NCBI RefSeq assembly: GCF_965225875.1
Contig: NZ_CBDDBS010000002.1
Coordinates: 2,480,001 to 2,544,000 of the forward strand
Direction of reading: 5' to 3'
Source: Haliscomenobacter sp965225875
GTDB lineage: Bacteria; Bacteroidota; Bacteroidia; Chitinophagales; Saprospiraceae
Length of the DNA stretch: 64,000 nt
In this document: positions 15,836 through 24,537 of the stretch, one piece after another
Position numbering within the stretch: the stretch's first letter is position 1
Layout of the letters: the number at the start of each line of letters is the position of its first letter
Notes under the pieces: model-generated
Seen by the model: only the letters and a program-made list of their open reading frames with translations
The model's database searches: none
What the model was told of the DNA's origin: nothing
Translations under genes and position numbers: made by a program

Positions 15836-17281
15836 ATGAAGCCCATGAAAAAAGCATTACTCCTTTTAAACCTAAGCCTCGGTATACTGCTCTTGACCAC
15901 CGGGGCGCTTGCCCAAAGTCGCCTGATCAAAACCCGCCCGATGGGTACTGTGACCAAAAATGAATTGGTGCAGGCCTATGGCCCACTGGTGCAATACAGC
16001 ATCACCACTTATAAGGTTTGGTACCTCACTACGGGTATTGATGGCAAGCCAGATACGGCTACGGGCTTGGTCGTTTTTCCGGTTGTGGAAGATAAATCAC
16101 TTCCGCTCCTTTGTTATCAACATGGTACCGTGAGTGGCCCCAGCGATGTGCCTTCCGAACGCCGGGGCGGCTGGGAATTGGCTGGAGTTGGAGCAGCTTT
16201 GGGCTATGTTGCCCTTGCTCCCGATTATCTGGGGTTAGGAGAATCCCGTGGTTTCCACCCTTACGTGCATGCTGCTACCGAAGCCAGTGCCGCCGTCGAC
16301 TTGCTGTACGCTACCAAAGAATTTGCCGAAAAGTTAAAATTCCCACTCAATGGCCAATTGTACCTAACTGGATACTCCCAGGGCGGGCACGCTTCAATGG
16401 CCTTACATCGGGAATTGGAACGCAATTACAGTCAGATTTTCCCGGTAACTGCTGCTGCACATTTGTCGGGCCCCTACAGCATTTCCGGCGAAACCTTCAA
16501 ACGCTTGCTCAGTGATGAGCCTTATAATTATGTAGGGTATACGGCCTGGGTCGCACTATCGTACAACCAGATGTACAAGATCCACGACAATGTCGAAAAA
16601 CTGCTCAAGCAACCCTATGCCGATATGGCCATGAAATTTTATCGCCGTGAGATTGATCTGACTGAACTCAATCGTGGGTTGATCGATACCCTGACCAAGC
16701 GCCATGGCAAACCCATTTCTCGCCTTATGTTTCAGGATAGTTTGTTGGAAAATGTCTCCAAAAATCCAAATCACCCCTTCTTGTTGGCCATGCGTGATAA
16801 CGATGTATACGATTGGGCCCCAAAAGCACCTACCCGTATCTTTTATTGCAAAGCAGATGATCAGGTCACTTATCGGAATAGTGTATTGGCCGACTCAATC
16901 ATGCAACTACGGGGAGCAAAGGATGTCAAATCAGCCGATGTGCAGAGCAATGCAAACCACGGGCAATGTGTTCAACCCGCCGTGTTTCAAACTGTGTTTT
17001 TCTTTGCTACGGTACAAGCACAGATTGCCACTAGCACGCGTGATTTACCTACCTTACCCGTTCGCATGTACCCCAATCCCGCCCGTGAATTTACCCGCCT
17101 GGATGGCTTACCCAAATCAGGGCAGGTAATATTGTCCAATGTCCAAGGGCAAATTGTTTTTCGCAGCATCATCAATAATCCCTACATGGACATTCCCCTG
17201 CAAGGTTTGAGTAAAGGAATCTATTCGGTACAACTGCTTTCCGCGCAGGGAATTTGGCACAACAAGCTATTGGTGCAGTAA
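15836..17281 (+). CDS. Secreted alpha/beta-hydrolase with T9SS C-terminal sorting domain
   Basis: A 481-residue protein from the ATG at 15836, where a signal peptide begins (MKPMKKALLLLNLSLGILLL, cleavage after ALAQ). A longer frame would start inside the upstream hairpin. The hydrolase domain shows YQHGTVSGPS, PDYLGLGES and the nucleophile elbow LTGYSQGGHASMA. The likely acid is in FYCKADDQVTY and the His in NANHGQCVQPA. The last 75 residues form a type A sorting domain: VRMYPNPAREF, VILSNVQGQIVF, LSKGIYSVQLL, KLLVQ. The protein should pass through Sec and then the type IX system to the surface or medium, acting as an esterase/lipase or peptidase. Confidence 0.88.
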   Translation: MKPMKKALLLLNLSLGILLLTTGALAQSRLIKTRPMGTVTKNELVQAYGPLVQYSITTYKVWYLTTGIDGKPDTATGLVVFPVVEDKSLPLLCYQHGTVSGPSDVPSERRGGWELAGVGAALGYVALAPDYLGLGESRGFHPYVHAATEASAAVDLLYATKEFAEKLKFPLNGQLYLTGYSQGGHASMALHRELERNYSQIFPVTAAAHLSGPYSISGETFKRLLSDEPYNYVGYTAWVALSYNQMYKIHDNVEKLLKQPYADMAMKFYRREIDLTELNRGLIDTLTKRHGKPISRLMFQDSLLENVSKNPNHPFLLAMRDNDVYDWAPKAPTRIFYCKADDQVTYRNSVLADSIMQLRGAKDVKSADVQSNANHGQCVQPAVFQTVFFFATVQAQIATSTRDLPTLPVRMYPNPAREFTRLDGLPKSGQVILSNVQGQIVFRSIINNPYMDIPLQGLSKGIYSVQLLSAQGIWHNKLLVQ

Positions 17282-17340
17282 AGCATTGGATTCCAATGTT
17301 AAGTTTTTGCCGGGCTATTTACTTCTTGGGTTTTTCCCTT

Positions 17341-17348
17341 TACCTTTG
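17341..17348 (+). promoter_or_regulatory. Possible -7 box upstream of the Lys-rich protein gene
   Basis: TACCTTTG matches TAnnTTTG and lies 52 bp upstream of the ATG at 17401. The -33 region has only a weak TTTA at the expected spacing. Confidence 0.4.
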
Positions 17349-17400
17349 TGTTAATTGAATGTAAACTATTTTTTAATTGCATGTAAAAAGTCAATTTTTA

Positions 17401-17886
17401 ATGGGAAAGAAAAAGGTAATGGAGCCCATTCCAGAAACACAAATCAAAGAAGTTACTCCTGAACGTAAAAAAGGAGCTTCTGCCAAACCAAAGGAAGCCA
17501 AAAAACCTGTTGCAAAAGTAAGTAGCCCCAAAGCTGGAGCTTCAACCAAAGCAAAAGCCAAAGCCAATTTGACTACACCAGTTTCGCCAACCCCAGATGC
17601 TGTCAGCAAAAAAGCGAAGGCAAAAAAAGAGAAGGCTAAAGACAAAGCCAACTCAAAAGCAAAACTGGAGGCCATCAAGCAGAAGATCAAGGCGCTTAAA
17701 AAGCAATGGGTTACTGCGATTGAACAAGTTGATGAATTGAAAAAAGCCTTTAAAAAGCTGAAGAAAAAAGAGGGCAAGGACAAAGCGAAAGCCAGTTTGG
17801 ATGCCAACTTAAAAAAAGCAAAGGCTGAGCGCAAAACCTCGAAAAAAGCTTTTAAAGCTGCTAAAAAGAATAAAAAAGCAGCTTAA
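17401..17886 (+). CDS. Lys/Ala-rich histone H1-like protein
   Basis: A 161-residue, extremely basic protein made largely of Lys, Ala, Ser, Pro and Glu. The first 85 residues are disordered PAKK-type sequence (KKPVAKVSSPKAG, TKAKAKANLTT). From about residue 90 the charge pattern becomes a coiled coil (LEAIKQKIKALKKQWVTAIE, VDELKKAFKKLKKKEG), ending KAAKKNKKAA. Such tails resemble bacterial H1-like (AlgP/HctB-type) DNA- or RNA-binding proteins. The role is an inference from composition. A TTG eight codons upstream is a less likely start. Confidence 0.65.
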   Translation: MGKKKVMEPIPETQIKEVTPERKKGASAKPKEAKKPVAKVSSPKAGASTKAKAKANLTTPVSPTPDAVSKKAKAKKEKAKDKANSKAKLEAIKQKIKALKKQWVTAIEQVDELKKAFKKLKKKEGKDKAKASLDANLKKAKAERKTSKKAFKAAKKNKKAA

Positions 17887-17948
17887 ATCTGCTTTTAGAC
17901 AAGGTCTAAGAAAGATTTATAGTAGCTATTGATTCATAATGGTTGGTA

Positions 17949-17995
17949 AGTTATCGGCGCGGGGGGCTTGTCCCTCAGGCGCCGTAACTGTTTTT
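17949..17995 (+). terminator. Rho-independent terminator after the Lys-rich protein gene
   Basis: Hairpin with arms AGTTATCGGCGC and GGCGCCGTAACT around a GC-rich loop, directly followed by GTTTTT. It lies 62 bp beyond the stop codon. Confidence 0.6.
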
Positions 17996-18032
17996 ACAAC
18001 AACTAAAGTCTTGGGTTGTTGAAGATGATGCT

Positions 18033-19316
18033 TTGCAAGCTTTTCCCGATATTACCAAAAATTCTACTACTTTGAATCTCAAAACTGATGTCTGCATCAT
18101 GGGAGCTGGCCCAGGAGGGGTGGCTACTGCCTTGAAATTAAGCTACTTGGGCATTCCTTGTATTTTGGTGGATAAAGCCACTTTCCCCCGCGATAAAATC
18201 TGTGGCGACGCCATCAGTGGCAAAGTAACCACCTTGCTCAATCGCCTCGATCCCGAGATCATGCAGCGCTTTCACGCCGAACCCATTCAAACCGACGTTT
18301 GGGGCGTACGTTTTGTAGCGCCGAACCGCAAAAAACTGGATATCCCCTTTAAAGCCGGGTATGTCCGCAATGAAAAAATGGCTCCTGGCTACGTCAGCAA
18401 ACGTATGGAATTCGACAATTTTTTGATCGAAGAAGTAAAGCGGCGGGATAACATCCAACTTTTATTGGAAACGCCCATTGATGCCTATGAGCGGACCGAC
18501 CTGGGATTCCGCCTGCACAGCAAGCTCAAAGACGTCCACATCGATTGCCAGCTCCTGATCGACGCATCAGGTGCCCACTCTCCCTTCAGTCGACAATACG
18601 CGGGACTGGAAAAAGACCCCAAACACCATGCCGCAGCTGTACGGGCCTACTACCGCAATGTGAGTGAGATTCCCACCGACAACTTTATCGAATTGCATTT
18701 CATCAAAAATGTTACCCCCGGGTACTTCTGGATTTTTGCCCTGCCCAACGGTGAAGCCAATGTAGGCATCGGTATGCGCAGCGATATTGTCAAAAAACGG
18801 GGTGTAAACCTTCGCGAAGAATTGGCCCGCATCATCGCAGAAGATCCGGCGATCAGTCCACGTTTTAAAAATGCGGAACTGATTGGCAAGTTTGAAGGTT
18901 ATGGCCTGCCCTTAGGGTCTAAAACCCGTCGGATTTCTGGCGATCATTTCATGTTGGTAGGTGATGCCGGACACTTGATTGACCCACTTACCGGAGAAGG
19001 CATCGGCAATGCCTTCTATAGTGGCATCATTGCTGCGGAACAAGCGGTGCTATGTTTGCAGGAGAAAAATTTTTCTGATATTTTTTTAATTGCATATGAT
19101 GTTCGTATTCAAAGAGTTTTAGGCTCCGAAATGAAGCTAAGTTATAAAATGCAGCAGATTGGAGGTAACCCTTCACTATTAAATTTCGTATCTAATATCA
19201 TCGATGGCAACCGAAAAATCCTGGAGTATTTTTCGGCGATGTACACCGATTTCGATTTGCGCGAAAAATTGGTCAAGCCCTGGTTCTGGATTAAAATGTG
19301 GTTAAAAAAAAGCTAA
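18033..19316 (+). CDS. Geranylgeranyl-reductase-family FAD-dependent oxidoreductase
   Basis: A 427-residue flavoprotein. The N-terminal Rossmann motif is GAGPGGVATALKLSYLGI (about residues 24-41), followed by an acidic FAD ribose site (LVDKATFPRDKICGDAISG, the CGD motif of this family). The second FAD motif is FMLVGDAGHLIDPLTGEGI (about 310-328). The family reduces polyprenyl chains or halogenates/hydroxylates aromatics; in Bacteroidota the physiological substrate is usually unknown. No ATG exists in frame before the Rossmann motif, and an in-frame stop sits at 17985. The start is therefore probably the TTG at 18033 (MQAFPD), though the CTG at 17988 cannot be excluded. Confidence 0.83.
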   Translation: MQAFPDITKNSTTLNLKTDVCIMGAGPGGVATALKLSYLGIPCILVDKATFPRDKICGDAISGKVTTLLNRLDPEIMQRFHAEPIQTDVWGVRFVAPNRKKLDIPFKAGYVRNEKMAPGYVSKRMEFDNFLIEEVKRRDNIQLLLETPIDAYERTDLGFRLHSKLKDVHIDCQLLIDASGAHSPFSRQYAGLEKDPKHHAAAVRAYYRNVSEIPTDNFIELHFIKNVTPGYFWIFALPNGEANVGIGMRSDIVKKRGVNLREELARIIAEDPAISPRFKNAELIGKFEGYGLPLGSKTRRISGDHFMLVGDAGHLIDPLTGEGIGNAFYSGIIAAEQAVLCLQEKNFSDIFLIAYDVRIQRVLGSEMKLSYKMQQIGGNPSLLNFVSNIIDGNRKILEYFSAMYTDFDLREKLVKPWFWIKMWLKKS

Positions 19317-19544
19317 AATTTCAAATCCAAACAACCAAATTGGCCCAAATCGAGTCTATTAAGTTATGAGTTTGTAATTTTTTGAAAGAAATACTGCCGA
19401 TTTCACATTTTCTTAGCGATTGTGCTAGAATTTTAGGAAAAATTTAAGTATTATACAGGCAATTTTTCCAGACTTCGGATGTTATTCTTTCATACAATAT
19501 GATTTTAGTCGGCTTAAGTTTCATAAACTAGTGAGTGTAATTCG

Positions 19545-19575
19545 TGACCTTCCATTTGGGAGGTCATTTTTTTTT
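19545..19575 (+). terminator. Intrinsic terminator in the leader of the zinc acylase gene
   Basis: TGACCTTCC and GGGAGGTCA pair over 9 bp (one G-U) around the loop ATTT and are followed at once by nine T residues. This is a textbook intrinsic terminator, yet it sits only 22 bp before the start codon at 19598 and about 230 bp after the previous gene. It could end a small RNA or act as an attenuator. Confidence 0.75.
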
Positions 19576-19597
19576 GTTATACTTACCGCTGTACACA

Positions 19598-20605
19598 ATG
19601 ATTTTCCCTATGCTGCAATTGAAGGGTTTAGCGGGTCAGGGCATCACCCAACTGGATTTGGGCGCCACCGCCCCAGGTACCATCGGCGAATATTGGCTTC
19701 ACCTCAGCGACAATGGAATTGGTGAACCCGTATTGTTGCCAATTATGGTTGCACGCGGCAAACACGATGGCCCGGTATTGGGCCTTACCGCTGCTATCCA
19801 TGGCAATGAGCTGAACGGCATTCCTGTGATCCAACGTTTGTTCCGCACCATCGATGTCCAAAAACTGCATGGAACGATTGTAGGGGTACTAGTCATGAAT
19901 GTACCCGGGCTGCTGCGCGAAACCCGCCGCTTCAACGACGGAGCCGACCTGAACCGCATTGCTCCGGGCAAACCCGATGGCAACGTCAGTGAGGTGTACA
20001 TCAACCGCATTGTGGATCGTATCCTCAAAAACTTCGACTACCTGATTGATTTACATACGGCCAGCTTTGGGCGGGTCAACTCCTGGTACATTCGCGCTGA
20101 TATGAATTCAGAGATCACCGCCTGGATGGCACGTCTGCAAAATCCGGAGATTATTCTACACAACAAGCCCAACGATGGTACTTTCCGTGGTGCGGCCAGT
20201 TCACTAGGCATTCACGCAATTACCCTCGAATTGCGCGACCCCCATATCTTTCAGTTTGAAGTCATCGAAGATGCCCTACAAGGCATCAACAACGTCATTT
20301 ATTACCTCAACATGTTGAAGGGTGAAATCATCGTTTGCAATGACCCCATTATTCTCTGCCAACGCTCCTACTGGATGCACACGGATGAAGGTGGAATCCT
20401 GCACGTGATCCCCCGGGTGTGCGAACAAGTCAAAAAGGGACAATTGGTGGCCGAAGTCCGTAGCATTTTTGGCAAACTCAACCGCGAATATCACGCACCC
20501 GAAGACGGTATCATCATTGGCAAAAGTGTGGATCCGATTAATCCGACAGGGAGCCGGATTATACATTTGGGGGTGAAGACGTCGATTGTAAGTACTGAAG
20601 CCTAG
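19598..20605 (+). CDS. Succinylglutamate desuccinylase/aspartoacylase-family zinc hydrolase
   Basis: A 335-residue M14-like hydrolase. Zinc ligands are in AAIHGNELNGIPV (His-x2-Glu) and DYLIDLHTASFGR (His). LRETRRFNDGADLNRIAPGK holds the substrate-binding Arg/Asn set. The C-terminal third is a lipoyl-like/barrel domain (EGGILHVIPRVCEQVKKGQL, VAEVRSIFG, APEDGIIIGKS) typical of the AstE/AspA-like family. It removes an acyl group from an amino acid or a related N-acyl compound. The start at MIFPMLQLKG follows the terminator at 19545-19575; a longer frame from 19544 would be translated through that hairpin and is unlikely. Confidence 0.83.
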   Translation: MIFPMLQLKGLAGQGITQLDLGATAPGTIGEYWLHLSDNGIGEPVLLPIMVARGKHDGPVLGLTAAIHGNELNGIPVIQRLFRTIDVQKLHGTIVGVLVMNVPGLLRETRRFNDGADLNRIAPGKPDGNVSEVYINRIVDRILKNFDYLIDLHTASFGRVNSWYIRADMNSEITAWMARLQNPEIILHNKPNDGTFRGAASSLGIHAITLELRDPHIFQFEVIEDALQGINNVIYYLNMLKGEIIVCNDPIILCQRSYWMHTDEGGILHVIPRVCEQVKKGQLVAEVRSIFGKLNREYHAPEDGIIIGKSVDPINPTGSRIIHLGVKTSIVSTEA

Positions 20606-20797
20606 TGTTCGTCTTTCATAACTTTTGAATAAACAGATAAATAGAATAGGTCTACTAAGCTATAAAACAAAGTCATTCTTCCCACCGTCGATAAAAAACC
20701 CACCTTCAGAGAAAAAACTGGACATCTTAACGATTTGATAACAACTTGCCCGACATATAACCGACTTGTAAGTCATCACCGACACAATTTTTGAAGA

Positions 20798-22042
20798 ATG
20801 AAAAAAACGGGCACCTTACTCATTAGCTTCCTGCTGCTCAATGTAGGAATCGCCGGAGCATCAGATGTAAAAACGGGTAAAACAGTTACCCTTTCCAAAG
20901 ATGCACCCAATAATGTATACGTCGCTGCGGGCGATGTGAACATCAACGCCAAAGTCAACGGAGATTTGGTCAGCGCGGGTGGCAATATCCGCGTCAATGG
21001 TGCTACTCAGCAGGATGTTTTACTGGCGGGTGGCGAGATCAGATTGAACGGCCAAAGTGAAGGCGATGTACGCATCCTGGGTGGCGAAGTACGGGTGACC
21101 CAAAACGTAAAAGGCGACCTTACCATAACTGGCGGGGAAATCACCATTGACGAAGGCGTAAGCATTGGCGGCGATTTGATTATTGCTGGTGGCGAAGTCC
21201 GACTCAATGGTAATGTGCTTGGCAAAGTACACATTGCTGGTGGTAAATTGTATCTCAATGGCGATGTAGAAGGAGGTATTGAAGCCAAGGCTGGATTCAT
21301 TGAGATCAATGGCCGGGTCAATGGTGAAAGTGAACTCGCGGCAAAAAGGCTGGTCCTGGGCTCTTCCGCCTTTTTTGGTGGCAATGTAAAATATTGGACT
21401 GAGCGCCACAACCCAAGTTTTAGTGGTAAACTCGCCGACGGAGTCAAAGCATCTTACAGTTCTGCCCTAAAGCCTGACTGGGCCGATTGGGAATTCAAAT
21501 TGAAAGATGTATCCCACAAAGTAAAACGGGGCATTGGGTTCTTCCAGGTATTTAGCGGTTTGTTCATGACCATTTTGCTGATTGCCTTTGGAGATAAAAT
21601 GTTTACCCGTTATGCTGGCCAAGCCTCCCGCAATGCCGGGCCTGCTTTTGGACTGGGTACGATGTTGCTGATTGGGATTCCATTTTTGGCTAGTATTGCC
21701 TTTGCAACTGTAATAGGTATTCCTGTTGGAGTAATCGGCATGGGTGTATACGGTGCCATGATGAGTACCTCAGTCGCGCTTCCTGCGGTGATCGCCGCTT
21801 ATGAATGGCGTAAATTGAAGGATCAAACCTGGAGCCGCGGTGCTGTCACCCTGGTTGCTATGGCGCTGTTCCTAGGTTTGCGTTTGGTGTCTCACATCCC
21901 AGTTGTAGGTTGGATTGTGGGCTTTGCTGCTGCCGCAATTGCATTTGGCTACATCTACATGATCATCCGCAAAAAGATTGACCCTAGCGCACCTGCTTCT
22001 CACGATTCGGACGAAGAAAAGGACAGCGAAGATTTTGTGTAA
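20798..22042 (+). CDS. Polymer-forming (bactofilin-like) beta-helix protein with C-terminal membrane helices
   Basis: A 414-residue protein. A signal peptide (MKKTGTLLISFLLLNVGIAG) is followed by a right-handed beta-helix of short repeats (about 35-205), e.g. VNGDLVSAGGNIRVNGATQQ, DVLLAGGEIRLNGQSEGDVR, DLIIAGGEVRLNGNVLG, each rung repeating GG-x-h-x-h-x-G. After a linker come four to five membrane helices (about 245-380) and an acidic tail (SHDSDEEKDSEDFV). Bactofilin-type domains self-assemble into filaments, so this may be a membrane-attached, envelope-facing scaffold. A strong terminator follows at 22063. Confidence 0.8.
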   Translation: MKKTGTLLISFLLLNVGIAGASDVKTGKTVTLSKDAPNNVYVAAGDVNINAKVNGDLVSAGGNIRVNGATQQDVLLAGGEIRLNGQSEGDVRILGGEVRVTQNVKGDLTITGGEITIDEGVSIGGDLIIAGGEVRLNGNVLGKVHIAGGKLYLNGDVEGGIEAKAGFIEINGRVNGESELAAKRLVLGSSAFFGGNVKYWTERHNPSFSGKLADGVKASYSSALKPDWADWEFKLKDVSHKVKRGIGFFQVFSGLFMTILLIAFGDKMFTRYAGQASRNAGPAFGLGTMLLIGIPFLASIAFATVIGIPVGVIGMGVYGAMMSTSVALPAVIAAYEWRKLKDQTWSRGAVTLVAMALFLGLRLVSHIPVVGWIVGFAAAAIAFGYIYMIIRKKIDPSAPASHDSDEEKDSEDFV

Positions 22043-22062
22043 ACAACTACTCATAATATTTG

Positions 22063-22103
22063 AAGCCCAAGTTGCGCAAGCATTTGCAACTTGGGCTTTT
22101 TGT
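22063..22103. terminator. Rho-independent terminator after the bactofilin-like gene
   Basis: AAGCCCAAGTTGC and GCAACTTGGGCTT form a perfect 13-bp stem with a 10-nt loop, followed by TTTTG. It lies about 20 bp downstream of the stop codon. Confidence 0.8.
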
Positions 22104-22134
22104 TTAAATTTACCCTGCACTAAAATCAATAACC

Positions 22135-22488
22135 ATGAAACCAACCTGGATTGAAATTCCGGCTACCGACATACAGCGGGCGCAAACCTTCTACGAAGCC
22201 GTTTTTGAAGAAAAAACCCAATTGCTCGATATGGGCGAGTTCAAAATGGCCATTTTTACCACCGGAGGCTTTGCGCTTTGCCAGTATCCGGGAGTGTATA
22301 AGCCCAGTACGGATGGAGTTTTGGTTTACCTGAATGCCAATCCAGACTTAAGCAGTATTTTGGATAAAGTGACTCCTGCGGGGGGAGAAATTCTAATTGA
22401 AAAACGGCAAATTTCACCTGAGCAAGGGTACATGGCGGTATTGTTGGATACGGAAGGGAATCGACTAGGTTTGCGATCAAAGGGCTAA
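22135..22488 (+). CDS. Glyoxalase/VOC-superfamily protein
   Basis: A 117-residue single VOC domain: WIEIPATDIQRAQTFYEAVF at the N-terminus, FKMAIFTTGGFALCQYPG in the middle, and GYMAVLLDTEGNRLGL at the C-terminus, where the terminal metal-ligand strand lies. These small proteins act as lyases, dioxygenases or antibiotic-binding proteins. Neighbours give no hint to the substrate. It is convergent with panC, with 22 bp between stops. Confidence 0.8.
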   Translation: MKPTWIEIPATDIQRAQTFYEAVFEEKTQLLDMGEFKMAIFTTGGFALCQYPGVYKPSTDGVLVYLNANPDLSSILDKVTPAGGEILIEKRQISPEQGYMAVLLDTEGNRLGLRSKG

Positions 22489-22510
22489 CGTGTCACACTG
22501 CTGAGTATTT

Positions 22511-23359
22511 TTATTTTTTCAATTCCAAATTATCAATTAACCTCACCTCCCCTACCCAACTTGCCACACAAGCTACAATCCATTTGTGCTCTGTAGGCTC
22601 AATAACTGGCAATAAAGTCCGCCCATCTACAATTTGAAAATACTCTGGCCGAAATTCAGGTAAACTCAGTCGTTGCATCGCTTCCGCTTCGATTTCAGCA
22701 ATGGGTTGAATGCCCAACTGCGTTTTGGCCCAGCTCAAAGTTTGGTAAATCACCGGAGCTACCGTCCGTTGAGCTTCACTCAGGCGCACATTGCGCGAGC
22801 TCATCGCCAACCCGTCTGCTTCCCTTACAGTGGGTACCATCACCAATTCTACTGGCAAGTTCAATTGCCGGATCATGTGCCCCACGATGCTGAATTGTTG
22901 AAAATCTTTTTGCCCCATGTACAAACGATCGGGCTGCACGATGTCGAGCAGGCGTTTGACCACCTGGGCCATGCCCTGAAAATGCCCGGGGCGAAAGGCA
23001 CCTTCCATCACTTTGTCCAATTGCCCCAACTCCAGTTGTAATGTCGTTTCCAGGCCCGGCGGATAAATTTCCTCTACAGCGGGCATAAAAACAACTTCTG
23101 TACCAACCGATTCCAACATTGCGAGGTCTTTCTCAGGTGTACGCGGATATTTTTCCAAATCTTTGGGATCATTGAATTGCGTAGGATTCACAAAAATGCT
23201 GCACACTGTACAAGCATTGTGCGCTTTGCTGTGGCGAATCAAATCGAGGTGCCCTGAATGAAGGGCCCCCATGGTTGGTGCAAATCCAATCTGCTCGCCC
23301 AATCGGCGGCGAGAATTGAGGTACTGCTGAAGTTCACTAAGGGTGTGGTACAAAAACAT
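22511..23359 (-). CDS. panC: Pantothenate synthetase
   Basis: A 282-residue enzyme that condenses pantoate and beta-alanine with ATP. Diagnostic blocks are FAPTMGALHSGHLDLI (class I nucleotidyl-transferase HxGH), SIFVNPTQFNDPKDLEKYPR, GHFQGMAQVVKRLLDIVQPD, YMGQKDFQQFSIV and GLAMSSRNVRLS (KMSKS-like). Start chosen at MFLYHTLSELQQ, where homologues begin; an in-frame ATG 48 bp upstream is unlikely. It is divergent from the GT5-domain gene, an arrangement common in Bacteroidota. Confidence 0.95.
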   Translation of the reverse strand: MFLYHTLSELQQYLNSRRRLGEQIGFAPTMGALHSGHLDLIRHSKAHNACTVCSIFVNPTQFNDPKDLEKYPRTPEKDLAMLESVGTEVVFMPAVEEIYPPGLETTLQLELGQLDKVMEGAFRPGHFQGMAQVVKRLLDIVQPDRLYMGQKDFQQFSIVGHMIRQLNLPVELVMVPTVREADGLAMSSRNVRLSEAQRTVAPVIYQTLSWAKTQLGIQPIAEIEAEAMQRLSLPEFRPEYFQIVDGRTLLPVIEPTEHKWIVACVASWVGEVRLIDNLELKK

Positions 23360-23465
23360 CGTTGGCAATGAAGTGTTATTATATTGAGGATAAGAAAATT
23401 GGCGCAATTTAGGAATGACTTGGAAACAAGTTGCTCATTAATAAGGAAAAGTGCTCAATATTTCT

Positions 23466-23473
23466 TACTTTTG
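23466..23473 (+). promoter_or_regulatory. Predicted -7 box of the GT5-domain gene
   Basis: TACTTTTG followed by CA matches TAnnTTTG and lies 75 bp before the ATG at 23549. No clear -33 element is present at the usual distance. Confidence 0.5.
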
Positions 23474-23548
23474 CAACTCGTTCGCAGTTGCCTTGTCAAA
23501 AATCTGTTGTACAGAGGTAAAAACAGGGCAAAATAATGTCCCGGCTAT

Positions 23549-24370
23549 ATGAGTAAGAAGAAAGTGCTGATTGTGACGCAAGAAATGGAGCCTTATACTG
23601 TCGCTTCTGAGATTGCAGCTATGGCTCGAAAATTGCCACAACACATCCAGGAAAACGGGCTGGAAATCAGGGTTTTAATGCCTAGATTTGGTTCTATCAA
23701 CGAACGAAGGCATCGACTCCACGAAGTGGTGAGGCTTTCCGGGATGAACATTATTGTCGACGATGACGACTACCCACTCATCATCAAGGTCGCCTCGTTG
23801 CAAGAAGCACGGATGCAAGTCTACTTTTTGGACAACGATGACTTTTTCCGACGCAAGTCGGTTTTTGTAGACGATAGTGGGGTTCCTTTTGATGACAACG
23901 CCGATCGGGCCGTGTTTTTCTGCAAGGGGGTCATCGAAACAGTGAAAAAATTTGGTTGGCCACCCGATGTAGTACATTGCCTGGGGCCAATGACCAGTTT
24001 GATTCCATTCTACCTCAAGTCTGCCTACAAAAGTGATCCTTTGTTTCAAAACACCAAAGTAGTTTATTCGGTGTACAATGAAGCATTGGAAGATTCTTTC
24101 AATCTGGAGACCTTTTTGGCTAAAGCAGGCATCAACAACATCTCCGCCGAAGAACTGGCCGCTTACGAAACGGATGGCGCAGTAACCCTCCACAAAGGGG
24201 CGATTGCTTTCGCCGATGGAGTAGTCAAGGGCAGCCACAGCTACAATGAGGACATCCAGGCGATTTTGGCACAAACCGATAAACCGGTGATCAATGGCCA
24301 AAGTCCGGAGGATCTGCCTGAAATTATGGAATTCTACCAAACTTTAATGGGCCAGATTGTGGCAGAATAA
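23549..24370 (+). CDS. Stand-alone GT5 (glycogen/starch synthase N-terminal) domain protein
   Basis: A 273-residue protein corresponding only to the N-terminal Rossmann half of GT5 synthases. Landmarks are KVLIVTQEMEPYTVASEIAA (replacing the usual KTGGL loop with EPYTV), MPRFGSINERRHRLHEVVRL and PDVVHCLGPMTSLIPFYLK. It lacks the GT1-like C-terminal half that binds ADP-glucose, so it is unlikely to make glycogen alone. Shortness is not decay: Bacteroidota commonly carry this single-domain form beside panC. It heads a run towards DUF4270 and glmS. Confidence 0.8.
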   Translation: MSKKKVLIVTQEMEPYTVASEIAAMARKLPQHIQENGLEIRVLMPRFGSINERRHRLHEVVRLSGMNIIVDDDDYPLIIKVASLQEARMQVYFLDNDDFFRRKSVFVDDSGVPFDDNADRAVFFCKGVIETVKKFGWPPDVVHCLGPMTSLIPFYLKSAYKSDPLFQNTKVVYSVYNEALEDSFNLETFLAKAGINNISAEELAAYETDGAVTLHKGAIAFADGVVKGSHSYNEDIQAILAQTDKPVINGQSPEDLPEIMEFYQTLMGQIVAE

Positions 24371-24391
24371 GTGCTACACTGCTCAAATTTA

Positions 24392-24512
24392 GTTGAGAAG
24401 GTTAAGGGAGGTTGAGGAAGGTTGAGGCTGCCGCGAGCGACTTAGACAAGGACAATGTCAACATCGCTGCGGTAGCCTCAACCTTCTCAACCTTCCTCAA
24501 CCTTCTTAACCA
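24392..24512. repeat. Family B hairpin with tandem GGTTGAGGA words, before the DUF4270 gene
   Basis: The left arm (24392-24440) is built of GGTTGAGG/GGTTAAGG-type words ending GGCTGCCGCGAGCGA. The right arm (24464-24512) starts TCGCTGCGGTAGCCTCAACC and continues with CCTTCTCAA/CCTTCCTCAA words. The loop is 23 nt. The arms are about 49 nt with few mismatches. The right arm ends 25 bp before the next start codon. The core GGCTRCCGCRAGCGA is shared with the element at 49751. Confidence 0.9.
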
Positions 24513-24537
24513 TTTCGATTAATTTTCACACTTCACC

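Noticed and set aside
17391..17834. 147-codon minus-strand frame opposite the Lys-rich gene
   Set aside because: It is the complement of Lys codons giving Phe/Ala/Leu runs, a mirror artefact of the real basic protein.
23549..24370. GT5-domain gene as a truncated glycogen synthase pseudogene
   Set aside because: The single-domain length and position beside panC are usual in Bacteroidota, and the frame is intact.
24392..24512. Family B hairpin as an ordinary rho-independent terminator
   Set aside because: The stem is about 49 bp with a tandem-word arm and no T run, and it ends 25 bp before a start codon, unlike the short terminators at 22063 or 19545.
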